Source: Bog-532 sp963742865
GTDB taxonomy: Bacteria > Actinomycetota > Actinomycetes > Streptosporangiales > Streptosporangiaceae
Direction: 5' to 3'
NCBI GenBank assembly: GCA_963742865.1
Contig: CAVUNW010000010.1
Coordinates: forward strand, 5,310 to 69,309
DNA length: 64,000 bases
The notes below the pieces were generated by a model. That model ran no database searches. It was not told the origin of the DNA and saw nothing but the letters and a program-made list of their open reading frames with translations. The position numbers and the translations under genes are program-made. Below are positions 52,671 through 60,363 of this stretch, one piece after another. How positions within the stretch are numbered: the stretch's first letter is position 1; each line of letters opens with the position of its first letter.

Positions 52671-52940
52671 TCAGCCGGAGACGGGCGTCACGTGCGCCCG
52701 GGCGCGGAGCCGCAGCATGCGCCGCTTCAGGGCGCGCCGTTCGTCCTCGCTCAGACCGCCCCACACACCGGCGTCCTGGCCCGAGTCGATCGCCCAGTGC
52801 AGGCACGACTCCATCACCGGACAACGATGACAGACACGCTTAGCTTCGTCGATCTGGAGTAGCGCAGGACCGGTGTTCCCGATCGGAAAGAACAACTCAG
52901 GATCTACGTCACGGCAGGCGGCGTTATGGCGCCAGTCCAT
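52671..52940 (-). CDS. whiB1: WhiB-family iron-sulfur regulator (WhiB1/WblE type)
   Basis: 89 residues. The four cluster ligands are the Cys of NAACRDVDPELFFP, the two of RVCHRCPVMESC and its last Cys (C-x27-C-x2-C-x5-C spacing); the turn is GVWGGLSEDERR and the basic tail RRALKRRMLRLRARAH. Length and sequence match WhiB1 (Rv3219)/WblE, an essential NO-sensitive [4Fe-4S] protein that binds the sigma factor. It is adjacent to pdtaS, convergent, as in mycobacteria. Two CRP-like sites lie upstream. Confidence 0.92.
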   Translation of the reverse strand: MDWRHNAACRDVDPELFFPIGNTGPALLQIDEAKRVCHRCPVMESCLHWAIDSGQDAGVWGGLSEDERRALKRRMLRLRARAHVTPVSG

Positions 52941-53010
52941 GAGGTCACTCCTTCGGGGCGTGACGGCCGCACGTGGCTACGTGAACCCCGTACGCCCGGT
53001 TACCAAAGCT

Positions 53011-53026
53011 TGTGAATGATTTCACG
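53011..53026. promoter_or_regulatory. CRP-like site 1, whiB promoter region
   Basis: TGTGA-ATGATT-TCACG, one mismatch from the consensus TGTGA-N6-TCACA. It is centred about 78 bases before the whiB ATG (52940). The whiB1 promoter of M. tuberculosis is known to be bound by the cAMP receptor protein, which supports a real site here. Confidence 0.6.
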
Positions 53027-53248
53027 AGCTATGTCGTATATAGAGGTACGCTCTTTTCCCGATATTAAAACTGAGCCGCTGGCAACCTGCCCGGAGCTGC
53101 TTCCTAGCCCAGGCACGCTTTGGGAGACCGGGGAAACCTGGTCGGTGCCGATAACATGCGAGAAGGCTCCCACCCGGCATCGGTTAAAGCTTCTCAAGCG
53201 TGCCGCCGCAAACGCAAGGGGACGCAACTGTGATCTTCGGCATTTCAA

Positions 53249-53264
53249 TGTGACCTGAATCACA
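53249..53264. promoter_or_regulatory. CRP-like site 2, perfect consensus
   Basis: TGTGA-CCTGAA-TCACA, a full match to the CRP consensus half-sites. It is about 315 bases before the whiB start and 51 bases downstream of the lipid kinase stop, in the same gene-free stretch (52941-53314). That stretch holds no convincing gene; it is AT-richer than average and looks regulatory. Confidence 0.65.
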
Positions 53265-53314
53265 ATTAATGTCAGGTCAGATAGTTTGCAGCCCAAACCA
53301 TCGTCGCGGCGGAA

Positions 53315-54274
53315 TCACGCGATGACCCGGAGTGCCCCCGGTACCGAGCGGAATGTGACCGATTCCGCATCACCGACATACTCCCCATCGACCTGCAGCG
53401 CCGCCGGGTGCCGGGACCGCAGCGTGAGTTCCGGCTCGTCGTGCAGGTTGAGCACGTGCTTGCCCGCCGGCGGCCGGCCCTTGGACTGCAGCATGTGGCG
53501 CATGGCGTTCAGGGTGGAAAATGTCCGCAGCCGGCGCAGCGCGAATACGTCCAGGCCCGTGTCGAACGAGGCGTTCGGGGTCGGGCTCACCGGGAACCGG
53601 CCGATGTAGCTCCAGGGCGTGGCGTTGGAAACGAGCGCCATGCCCAGGCTGGGCACGGCGATCCCGCTGGCGGTCTCCAGGGTCAGATTCGGGTGGCGCC
53701 GGTCGGCGCGAAGGTAGTACTCGCGCAGCGCCATCCGTATGTACAGGCCGGGCGACGCGCGCCGGCCCCGCTCCCGCGCTGCTTCCACCGCGCGCACCAC
53801 CTCCGCATCCCAGCCCAGACCGGCGTTGAACGTGAAGTAACGGTCCCCGGCCAGGCCCAGCCCGATCGTCCGGGTGCTCCCGGCAGCGAGGCGGGCGCCG
53901 ATCACCTTGACCGCGGCGATGGGGTCGGCCGGGACCCCGAGGTCGCGGGTGAAGACGTTGGCGTTCCCGCCCGGGATCGCGCCGATGGCGGGCAGTTGGC
54001 CGGGTGTGGCCGCCGGATGGCCGGCCCCGATGGATGCCTTCTGCATCAGGCCGTTCACGACCTCGTTGATCGTGCCGTCCCCGCTGAGCACCAGCAGTGC
54101 GTCCCGGCCCTCAGCGGCGGCCGTCGCGGCGATATCGCGCGCGTGCCCCCGGTACCGTGTTTCGACGGTCTCCAATTCCACGTCGGCGGCGAGTGAGCGG
54201 ACGATGAAATCCAGCATGGATTTGGTCGTTGAGGTCGCCCGGGGGTTCACGATCAGCAGCGCGCGCACGCGCAT
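53315..54274 (-). CDS. Diacylglycerol kinase-like lipid kinase
   Basis: 319 residues. The N-terminal DAGK catalytic domain has LLIVNPRATSTTKSMLDFIV, LVLSGDGTINEVVNGLM (GDGT nucleotide motif) and IGAIPGGNANVFTRDLG (the P-loop-like GGNAN). The C-terminal beta domain has FTFNAGLGWDAEVVRAVE and LQVDGEYVG with the GE motif. These YegS/DgkB-like kinases phosphorylate diacylglycerol or related lipids at the membrane, using ATP and Mg2+. It is leftward, upstream of whiB, and divergent from a small membrane protein gene 31 bases away. Confidence 0.9.
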   Translation of the reverse strand: MRVRALLIVNPRATSTTKSMLDFIVRSLAADVELETVETRYRGHARDIAATAAAEGRDALLVLSGDGTINEVVNGLMQKASIGAGHPAATPGQLPAIGAIPGGNANVFTRDLGVPADPIAAVKVIGARLAAGSTRTIGLGLAGDRYFTFNAGLGWDAEVVRAVEAARERGRRASPGLYIRMALREYYLRADRRHPNLTLETASGIAVPSLGMALVSNATPWSYIGRFPVSPTPNASFDTGLDVFALRRLRTFSTLNAMRHMLQSKGRPPAGKHVLNLHDEPELTLRSRHPAALQVDGEYVGDAESVTFRSVPGALRVIA

Positions 54275-54304
54275 AGGCTAGTCCTGGGCAGAAAGGTGTG
54301 ACAC

Positions 54305-54817
54305 ATGCGACCACGTCCGCCGTCGCTGCTGCTGGCTGTGGCGGCCCAGGGCGCCGAGGCCGTCCTGCTCCTTGTCGCCGCGGTGCTCACCGCGGCGGAC
54401 ACCGCTGCGGGCCGCTCCTACCAGCGCAGCAGCGGGATCGCGCTCACCATCATCGCGTTCGGTGCGGTGATCGCCGTCGCGCTGATCGCGGTCGGCGTCT
54501 ACCGTGTCCGGCGGTGGAGCCGCACGCCCGCGCTGCTCACCCAGCTGTTCGTCGGGACCACCGGGGTCTATCTGCTGGAGGGGCACCGGCTCGGCTGGGG
54601 CCTGCCCACGCTCCTGGTGGCGCTGGCTGGTTTCGCTGGCCTGCTGCTCCCGCCCAGCTGGCGCGCCCTCGCCGCCGGCCCGTCAAGCCCCGCGAGCCCG
54701 TCCGCCGCGCCCTCCACGGCCCCTGCGGCCACACCAAGCCCAGCCACCCCAGCGGTCCCGCCCTCCGCCCGCGCAGCCCGCCCCACCGGCAAGAAAGCCC
54801 CTACCCGCCGCAGCTGA
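54305..54817 (+). CDS. Uncharacterised four-helix membrane protein
   Basis: 170 residues with four hydrophobic segments: LLLAVAAQGAEAVLLLVAAV, IALTIIAFGAVIAVALIAVG, LLTQLFVGTTGVYLLEG and LPTLLVALAGFAGLLLPPSW. The last 50 residues are Pro/Ala/Ser-rich and end in a basic KKAPTRRS tail, probably cytoplasmic. Similar small integral membrane proteins are common in actinobacteria and have no assigned function. It is divergent from the lipid kinase and convergent with the sigma-factor gene (9-base gap). Confidence 0.7.
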   Translation: MRPRPPSLLLAVAAQGAEAVLLLVAAVLTAADTAAGRSYQRSSGIALTIIAFGAVIAVALIAVGVYRVRRWSRTPALLTQLFVGTTGVYLLEGHRLGWGLPTLLVALAGFAGLLLPPSWRALAAGPSSPASPSAAPSTAPAATPSPATPAVPPSARAARPTGKKAPTRRS

Positions 54818-54826
54818 GCGGGCGGG

Positions 54827-55696
54827 TTACTCGTCGGTGGTCAGGCCGTCGCGGAGCTGGGTCAGCGTACGGGCCAGCAGCCGGGAGACGTGCATCTGGG
54901 AGATGCCCAGCTCGGCGGCGATCTGGGACTGGGTCAGGTTGCCGAAGAACCGGAGCAGCAGGATCTTCTTCTCCCGCGGCGGCAGCCGCTCGAGCAGCGG
55001 CTTGAGCGATTCCCGGTACTCGACGCCCTCGAGCGCCTCGTCCACGATGCCGAGCGAGTCGGACACCGCGGGGGCGTCCTCGTCCCCGGAGTCGGGCGCG
55101 TCCAGCGAGACCGTGGAGTAGGCGTTGGCCGACTCCAGTCCCTCCAGCACGTCCTCCTCGCTCATCTGCAGGTGCGCCGCCAGCTCGCTGACGGTGGGCG
55201 CGCGGCCCTCGCGCTGGGCGAGTTCCCCGATGGCCTTGGTCAGCGAGAGCTTGAGCTCCTGCAGCCGCCGCGGCACGCGGACGGCCCAGCCCTTGTCCCG
55301 GAAGTGCCGCTTGATCTCGCCCACGATGGTGGGCGTCGCGTAGGTGGAGAACTCGACGCCGCGCTCGAGGTCGAACCGGTCGATCGACTTGATCAGGCCG
55401 ATGGTGGCCACCTGGGTCAGGTCGTCCAGCCACTCGCCCCGGTTGCGGAACCGGCGCGCCAGGTACTCGACCAGCGGCAGGTGCAGTTCCACCAGCGTGC
55501 CGCGGATCCGTTCCCGCTCCGGGCTTCCCTCGGGCAGCGCCGACAGCCGCTCGAACAGTTCCCTCGCCCGGGCGCGGTCGGGAACGGCGTGATCGTCCCG
55601 GGCGACGGCGGCGAGGGTCTCGTCGGCCGGGCGGCCCTCGTACTCCTCGGTCACCCGGGCGTCGTTTTCGGTCACCCGGACCTCGAAGTCTCCCAT
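54827..55696 (-). CDS. SigB/SigF/SigG-family alternative sigma factor
   Basis: 289 residues. Region 2: VELHLPLVEYLARRFRNRGE, DLTQVATIGLIKSIDRFDLE and RGVEFSTYATPTIVGEIKRH; region 3: VRVPRRLQELKLSLTKAIGE; region 4: RLPPREKKILLLRFFGNLTQ and SQIAAELGISQMHVSRLLAR. This is the group 3 stress/sporulation family regulated by RsbW-type anti-sigma factors. The anti-sigma gene directly upstream overlaps by one base (TGATG). Streptomycetes have many paralogues, so the exact subtype cannot be set. Confidence 0.92.
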   Translation of the reverse strand: MGDFEVRVTENDARVTEEYEGRPADETLAAVARDDHAVPDRARARELFERLSALPEGSPERERIRGTLVELHLPLVEYLARRFRNRGEWLDDLTQVATIGLIKSIDRFDLERGVEFSTYATPTIVGEIKRHFRDKGWAVRVPRRLQELKLSLTKAIGELAQREGRAPTVSELAAHLQMSEEDVLEGLESANAYSTVSLDAPDSGDEDAPAVSDSLGIVDEALEGVEYRESLKPLLERLPPREKKILLLRFFGNLTQSQIAAELGISQMHVSRLLARTLTQLRDGLTTDE

Positions 55697-56169
55697 CAGG
55701 TCCCCGACGCCCCGCGGTGCTTGCGCAGCACGATAGCCACCCGGTCGTCCGGCTCGAGCCGGGAGTCGACGTCGCCGGCCAGCGCGGACAGCACCGTCCA
55801 GGCGAACGTGTCGCGGGCCGGTGTGCGCGGCTGCGCGGCGACCACCGCGACGGTGATCGTCATCAGGTCGGCGCTGAGCTCGAAGTCGCATTCGAGGTTG
55901 GTGCCGGGAATCGCCTGGCTCAGCAGCATGGCGCAGGCCTCGTCCACCGCGATGCGCAGATCCTCGATCTCGTCCAGGGTGAAGTCGAGCCGAGCGGCGA
56001 GCCCGGCGGTCGCGGTACGCAGGACGGACAGGTACGCGCCCTCGGCCGGCATGCACACCCGCACGCGGTCGCGGGCCTCGCGATCGCGTACCTCGAGGTC
56101 GGGCGCAACCGCACCCGGACCCGGCGCGGTGCCCCGGGCGGTCTGCCTGGCTGCGGTCTCTTCGGTCAC
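55696..56169 (-). CDS. RsbW-type anti-sigma factor / serine kinase
   Basis: 157 residues. The GHKL ATPase fold: LSVLRTATAGLAARLDFTLD, then DEIEDLRIAVDEACAMLLSQ with the N-box (VDEAC-x-x-L), and FAWTVLSALAGDVDSRLEP in place of a clear G-box. The first 35 residues are a disordered tail. It would bind the downstream sigma factor and be released by an anti-anti-sigma partner, which is not encoded nearby. Because the usual DGxG-like G-box is weak, kinase activity is uncertain, though sigma binding may remain. Confidence 0.87.
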   Translation of the reverse strand: MTEETAARQTARGTAPGPGAVAPDLEVRDREARDRVRVCMPAEGAYLSVLRTATAGLAARLDFTLDEIEDLRIAVDEACAMLLSQAIPGTNLECDFELSADLMTITVAVVAAQPRTPARDTFAWTVLSALAGDVDSRLEPDDRVAIVLRKHRGASGT

Positions 56170-56317
56170 GTTTCTCCTTCGGGCCGGCTGGTCGGGCCGG
56201 CCACTTGCACCTGCAACCTATCGTCCACGTCGCACTGGTTCCGGCGTGCCGCGCAGCGCGGACCACATGATCTCACGCGCGCGGTCGGAACCGGGCGGCA
56301 CTGCCGGGGCCGTTACC

Positions 56318-56387
56318 GGGGTGACGTCACCGGGGCGACGTCACCGGGGCGACGTCACCGAGGCGACGTCACCGAGGCGACACTGCC
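56318..56387. repeat. 14-base tandem repeat upstream of the anti-sigma gene
   Basis: Five units: GGGGTGACGTCACC, GGGGCGACGTCACC (twice), GAGGCGACGTCACC and GAGGCGACACTGCC. The first four contain the palindromic core GACGTC, in GTGACGTCAC or CGACGTCACC context. They lie 149-218 bases before the anti-sigma start. Spacing of 14 bases is close to 1.3 helical turns. The rest of the 56170-56544 gap shows no gene. Confidence 0.9.
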
Positions 56388-56544
56388 CCGCTGGCAGACG
56401 GGCAGCAGTGCCCGGAACCGGAACCATTGCGACGATGGCCAACCGGGATGGGGTCAGATTCAGCGGCCGGCCGGTGCTCCTTGGTCCGGTCCAGGCCGCC
56501 GTTACCCCGAAAATACCCCGGATCAGCCCCCCCGGAAATACCGC

Positions 56545-56573
56545 GAGGGGCCGCGACCTGGTCGCGGCCCCTC
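56545..56573. terminator. Strong hairpin downstream of sodN
   Basis: GAGGGGCCGCGACC (56545-56558) and its perfect complement GGTCGCGGCCCCTC (56560-56573), 14-base arms around one base, so a shorter stem with a 5-base loop forms in practice. It begins 36 bases after the leftward sodN stop. No long T-run follows, as is usual in actinobacteria. Confidence 0.8.
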
Positions 56574-56608
56574 CTACGGGTGCGTCGGCGATGTGACTGC
56601 CGGGCGTC

Positions 56609-57019
56609 TCAGCCCTGCTTGGTCTCCCAGAAGATCTTGTTGATCTCGTCGATCTTCGCCAGCAGCTGGTCGGCCACGGCCGGGTCTGTGCTGGACTTGG
56701 TGCCGCCGCCCCCGCCGGCCAGCTTGGTCGCCTCGTTGAAGAGCGTGTGCAGCTGCGGGTACTTCTCGAAGTGCGGCGGCTTGAAGTAGTCGGTCCACAG
56801 CACCCACAGGTGGTGCTTGACCAGCTCGGAGCGCTGCTCCTTGATGATCAGCGCCCGGGCGCGGAACTCGGGGTCCGTGTTCTGCTGGTACTTCTCGTCG
56901 ATCGCCTTGACGGACTCGGCCTCGATCCGGGCCTGAGCAGGGTCGTAGATGCCGCACGGCAGGTCGCAGTGCGCATAGGCGACGGCCTTTGGTTCGAGCA
57001 GGCGTGCGAGCAGCCTCAT
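56609..57019 (-). CDS. sodN: Nickel superoxide dismutase
   Basis: 136 residues. After a 16-residue leader (MRLLARLLEPKAVAYA) the mature protein begins HCDLPCGIYDP, the nickel hook: His 1 amino group and imidazole with Cys 2 and Cys 6. The four-helix bundle follows with LVKHHLWVLWTDYFKPPHFE. The enzyme converts superoxide to oxygen and peroxide in the cytoplasm. The leader must be removed for nickel binding, by the peptidase encoded divergently (57102-57419). The ribosome site GGAAGGTGG supports ATG 57019. Nickel-dependent expression is known in Streptomyces; no operator was identified here. Confidence 0.95.
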   Translation of the reverse strand: MRLLARLLEPKAVAYAHCDLPCGIYDPAQARIEAESVKAIDEKYQQNTDPEFRARALIIKEQRSELVKHHLWVLWTDYFKPPHFEKYPQLHTLFNEATKLAGGGGGTKSSTDPAVADQLLAKIDEINKIFWETKQG

Positions 57020-57101
57020 CGATCCACCTTCCGTAGTGTTTGATCGCGGATATCAGGACCGACATTACCCCGCCCGCCTCAGCCGACACCGGAGGGCCTC
57101 C

Positions 57102-57419
57102 GTGCATTCGCCGCTTGTGCGGGTCGCCGTGGCCGAGCACTCGATGGAGCCCGTGCTGTGGCCGGGCGACTGGCTGCTCGTCCGCCGCACCCGGCGGATC
57201 AGGCCGGGGCAGATCGTGCTGGCCCGGCACCCGGGGCGGCCCGGGATGCTGATCGTGAAACGCGCCGCGCGCCGCGAGGCCGATGGCTGGTGGCTCGAAT
57301 CAGCGAACCCGGCCGCGGGGGCCGTGGACAGCGCGCGGTTCGGTGCGGTGCCGGACGCGCTGATCGAGGGCCGGGTCCTGCTGCGCTACTGGCCGCTTCG
57401 CCGCCGCGTCCGCCGCTGA
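57102..57419 (+). CDS. sodX: Ni-SOD maturation peptidase SodX
   Basis: 105 residues from GTG 57102 (GGAGG six bases upstream). S26 signal-peptidase-like core: AVAEHSMEPVLWPGDWLLV with the catalytic Ser of HSMEP, GQIVLARHPGRPGMLIVKRA with the general-base Lys, and WWLESANPAAGAVDSARFG. No membrane anchor, unlike true signal peptidases, which fits cytoplasmic removal of the SodN leader. The head-to-head arrangement with sodN is the standard sodN-sodX pairing. Confidence 0.92.
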   Translation: MHSPLVRVAVAEHSMEPVLWPGDWLLVRRTRRIRPGQIVLARHPGRPGMLIVKRAARREADGWWLESANPAAGAVDSARFGAVPDALIEGRVLLRYWPLRRRVRR

Positions 57420-57469
57420 TCTGCCGGGCCAGGCCGGCGGGCCGGGCACCAGGCCCGCCACCCAACGAG

Positions 57470-57497
57470 AACGGCCCCGTCTCGCGACGGGGCCGTT
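57470..57497. terminator. Bidirectional hairpin terminator between sodX and the permease
   Basis: AACGGCCCCGTC (57470-57481), loop TCGC, GACGGGGCCGTT (57486-57497): a 12-base perfect stem. It lies 51 bases after the sodX stop and 21 bases after the leftward permease stop, so it can end transcription from both sides. Confidence 0.88.
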
Positions 57498-57517
57498 CGG
57501 TCGTTGCTGGCGGAGGC

Positions 57518-59200
57518 TCAGTGGTGAACGTCTGACATCGGGTCATCCCCGTGCGCCGCCTGCTTGTTGACCAGCGCAAGCATGTCCGCCCGGGGCAGCT
57601 TGGTCCGCATCGCCCAGAGGTAGATGATCACGCTGAACCCGACGACGGCGAGTATGTCCCACCAGAACGGGATGTTGAAGGTGTTGGTCGGCGGCTGCGG
57701 GTGCTTGTCGGCCGACGGGGCGCCGCTGTACTGGCCCTGCCAGGAGAGGACGCCCATGCCGATCAGCCACACCGGCAGCCAGACCGCCGACTTCCACTGC
57801 AGCGGCGGCCGCTGCGGGTCGAACGCCATGAAGATGCCGATCACCACGTACCCGAGCACCAGGACGACGCCGAGCTTCCAGACCACCTCGAAGCCCGACC
57901 AGTAGATGAGCAGGCCGGCGACGGCGAACGCGGCCGGGGCGAGCACGACGGCGGCCGGCATCCGGTACGGCCGGTTGGCGTCGGGAACCTGGCCGCGGAA
58001 CGCGCCCACCGACAGCGGCGCCCCCGCGTACATCAGCACGCTCGCGCCGGTGATCAGCCCGACCAGCGAATGCCAGCTCGGGAACGGCAGCAGGAAGAAC
58101 AGCCCGATGATGAACGCGAAGATCAGCCCGACCCACGGGACGCCGTTCTTGTCGACCTTGCCGAAGATCTGCGGGAAGTACCGGTTCCTGGCCAGGCCGT
58201 AGCTGACCCGCGAGGTCCCGGTCGTGTAGATCAGGCCGGTGCCGGACGGGGAGACGAAGGCGTCGATCCGCAGGACGAACGCCAGCCAGGTGAGGCCGAC
58301 CAGACCGGACAGGCCAGCCCACGGCCCGGACAGGATGTCCGTGTTGGTGATGTTCGCGAACCCCTTGGTCACCTCGTTCGGGGGCATCGCGGCGATGAAC
58401 ACGACCTGCAGCATGACGTAGATCGCGGTGCCGATCAGGATCGATATGATGATCGCCCGCGGCAGGTTGCGCCCCGGGTTCTTGATCTCCCCGGCCAGCT
58501 GGTCGCACTGCTCGAAGCCGGAGTAGGCGAAGATGATGCCCGCGGCCGGGAGCGCCGCGAACAGGGCCTTGATCCCGCCCGGCATGAAGCTGCCGCCGGC
58601 CGTGAAGTTGCCGCTGTGCCAGTGGAACAGCAGCACGATGATGGCCAGGACCGGGACCGCGACCTTCCACCACGTGATGACGTTGTTGACCCGGGCGAAG
58701 ATGCGCATGGCCAGGAAGTTGACCGCGACGAAGATCGCCATCAGCACGATGGTCAGCACGAAGCCGACTCCGGTGACGTTGCTCGTCTTGGTGTCGTAGA
58801 TGCTGGGCCAGAAGTGCGAGGCGTACTGCATGAACGCGAAGCACTCGATCGGCGCGATCGTCACTGCCTGCACATAGGAGAAGAAGCCGAACCCGATGCC
58901 GGCCACGCTGCCGAACGCGAAGTGCGGGAACCTGGCCGTTCCGCCGGAGACCGGGTACATCGCGCCGAGCTCGGCGTGAGCCAGGGCCAGGACGATGACG
59001 ATGACCCCGGCGATGGCCCAGGCCAGAACGGAGGCGCCGCCCACCGCCTGCGAGGCGTACAGGGCGCCGAACAGCCAGCCCGAGCCGATGATCGATGTCT
59101 CGGACGCCCAGGTAGCCCCGACCAGCCCCAGTTCTCGTTTCAGGCCGACGTCGGTGGGCCGTGTGGCCTCGGCTCCGACGGCTTCTAGGTTACTAGCCAT
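57518..59200 (-). CDS. APC-family amino acid permease
   Basis: 560 residues with 12 or more membrane helices. Early motif RELGLVGATWASETSIIGSG and WLFGALYAS; PVSGGTARFPHFAFGSVAGI; a conserved FAYSGFEQCDQLAGEIKNPG RNLPRA-type loop after TM6; TSRVSYGLARNRYFPQIFGK after TM8. This is the APC superfamily layout for amino acid/polyamine transporters. The substrate is not evident. Single-gene unit, leftward; the C-terminus ends in a His/Asp tail (DDPMSDVHH). Confidence 0.9.
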   Translation of the reverse strand: MASNLEAVGAEATRPTDVGLKRELGLVGATWASETSIIGSGWLFGALYASQAVGGASVLAWAIAGVIVIVLALAHAELGAMYPVSGGTARFPHFAFGSVAGIGFGFFSYVQAVTIAPIECFAFMQYASHFWPSIYDTKTSNVTGVGFVLTIVLMAIFVAVNFLAMRIFARVNNVITWWKVAVPVLAIIVLLFHWHSGNFTAGGSFMPGGIKALFAALPAAGIIFAYSGFEQCDQLAGEIKNPGRNLPRAIIISILIGTAIYVMLQVVFIAAMPPNEVTKGFANITNTDILSGPWAGLSGLVGLTWLAFVLRIDAFVSPSGTGLIYTTGTSRVSYGLARNRYFPQIFGKVDKNGVPWVGLIFAFIIGLFFLLPFPSWHSLVGLITGASVLMYAGAPLSVGAFRGQVPDANRPYRMPAAVVLAPAAFAVAGLLIYWSGFEVVWKLGVVLVLGYVVIGIFMAFDPQRPPLQWKSAVWLPVWLIGMGVLSWQGQYSGAPSADKHPQPPTNTFNIPFWWDILAVVGFSVIIYLWAMRTKLPRADMLALVNKQAAHGDDPMSDVHH

Positions 59201-59519
59201 GCTCGATCCCTTTTCCGGTCGTGCCCCGCAGGGCTGGTGCCACCCGCGTGTCGGATCGTCGCGTTATGCAGGTGAGCGTTGGGTATGCGCTAAGTGAGAA
59301 CATCGTAGAGATACGGCCGTGACCTGAGAAGTGTTCGCCTGGCGTCGTTTCGGTAACGCACATCACGGACCCTGCACCCCCTGGCATCCCGTGTCCCTCC
59401 TCGTCCCCGGTAGCCTCTTAAGGCGCCAGTAAGGGAGTTACCCACCTGCCATTACAGACCGATGTCTGATGGATTTCAAAGGTGTCGCGGCCGGAACCTG
59501 CTGGGCAGCCCCAGCCCGG
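59201..59519. other. Intergenic region with a short palindrome
   Basis: 319 bases holding the permease promoter and the 3' flank of the CGNR gene, both leftward. It contains CAGAC-CGAT-GTCTG (59455-59468), 51 bases after the CGNR stop, which might be an operator or a weak hairpin. AT-richer than its surroundings near 59270-59330. No gene is seen. Confidence 0.4.
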
Positions 59520-60092
59520 CTAGCCCTGCGCGGGCTCCTGCGTGCCGGCCGGGGTGTCCCGTTGCCGGGCCCGGAAGGCGGTCACGTTGGCCCGGCTCAT
59601 GCACCGCTCCGAGCAGTAACGCCGCGACCGGTTGGTGCTCGTATCGATGAAGACGCCCTGGCACGGGGCCGCCTGGCACACGCCGAACCGGTCGATGCCT
59701 AGCTCGGTGAGCCGCACGGCGAGGCCCATGCCGGCGCCGGCCGCGTACTTGTCCGCCACGGTGCCGCTGTCGGCGAAGTGGACGTGCCAGTGCTGGCCGT
59801 CGTGCCCGGACAGCTGGGGATGCACGGGGTGCCGGATCAGCAGCGAGTTCAGCCGGGCGGCAGCGTCCGCACCATCGCCCGCGGCGCAGGCGGCGAAGAC
59901 CTTCCGGAACTCGGCCCGGAGCCCGCGCAGGGCTTCCAGGTCGCGGCGCGACCCGCCACTGCTCAGATGCTCCCGGTCCGCGACCAGGGCCTGCAGATCC
60001 TCCATGGTGACCAGCCGGTCGTTGCGGTCCTCGCTGTAAGAGGCCGTGTTGACGAGCCGGACGGCGAGTTCCGCGTATGTGGTGAGGTCCAC
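59520..60092 (-). CDS. ABATE/CGNR-type zinc-finger protein
   Basis: 190 residues. The N-terminal part is an ABATE-type helical domain (LAVRLVNTASYSEDRNDRLV ... LEALRGLRAEFRKVFAACAA); the C-terminal zinc-finger segment FGVCQAAPCQGVFIDTSTNR then RRYCSERCMSRANVTAFRAR resembles CGNR zinc fingers, although CGNR itself reads CMSR. Such proteins are predicted DNA-binding stress regulators. It is divergent from the malic enzyme gene; the 270 bases between them (60093-60363) hold a small direct repeat CAGATCAACGGG at 60134 and 60151 and no gene. Confidence 0.83.
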   Translation of the reverse strand: MDLTTYAELAVRLVNTASYSEDRNDRLVTMEDLQALVADREHLSSGGSRRDLEALRGLRAEFRKVFAACAAGDGADAAARLNSLLIRHPVHPQLSGHDGQHWHVHFADSGTVADKYAAGAGMGLAVRLTELGIDRFGVCQAAPCQGVFIDTSTNRSRRYCSERCMSRANVTAFRARQRDTPAGTQEPAQG

Positions 60093-60363
60093 ATCCGCTC
60101 CCTGGCTGCGGGAGGTTCCACTATGACCGGTGCCCAGATCAACGGGTGCAGATCAACGGGCGCGCTACGTAATGGGCTGCCCGCTGTGCTGGGTCTTACA
60201 CGCCGCGATCGCGATCCGTTCGCCGCCGTATGGCACAATGTGATCACGGGCGACCCCCGAATGATCCGAAGACGGCCGCGCGGCGCTGGCGTACCTGACC
60301 GCCCGCAGCTGGCCACGACCGGAAATCTGCCCGGACAATGTCCGTTCCTTCTGGGGGTTCACC

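Noticed and set aside
53016..53258. 80-codon rightward frame between whiB and the lipid kinase gene
   Set aside because: It starts inside the CRP-like site, lacks third-position GC preference and covers the presumed regulatory region.
56318..56387. CRISPR array
   Set aside because: Units are contiguous 14-mers without spacers, and no cas genes are present; the same holds for the 36-base repeats at 63469.
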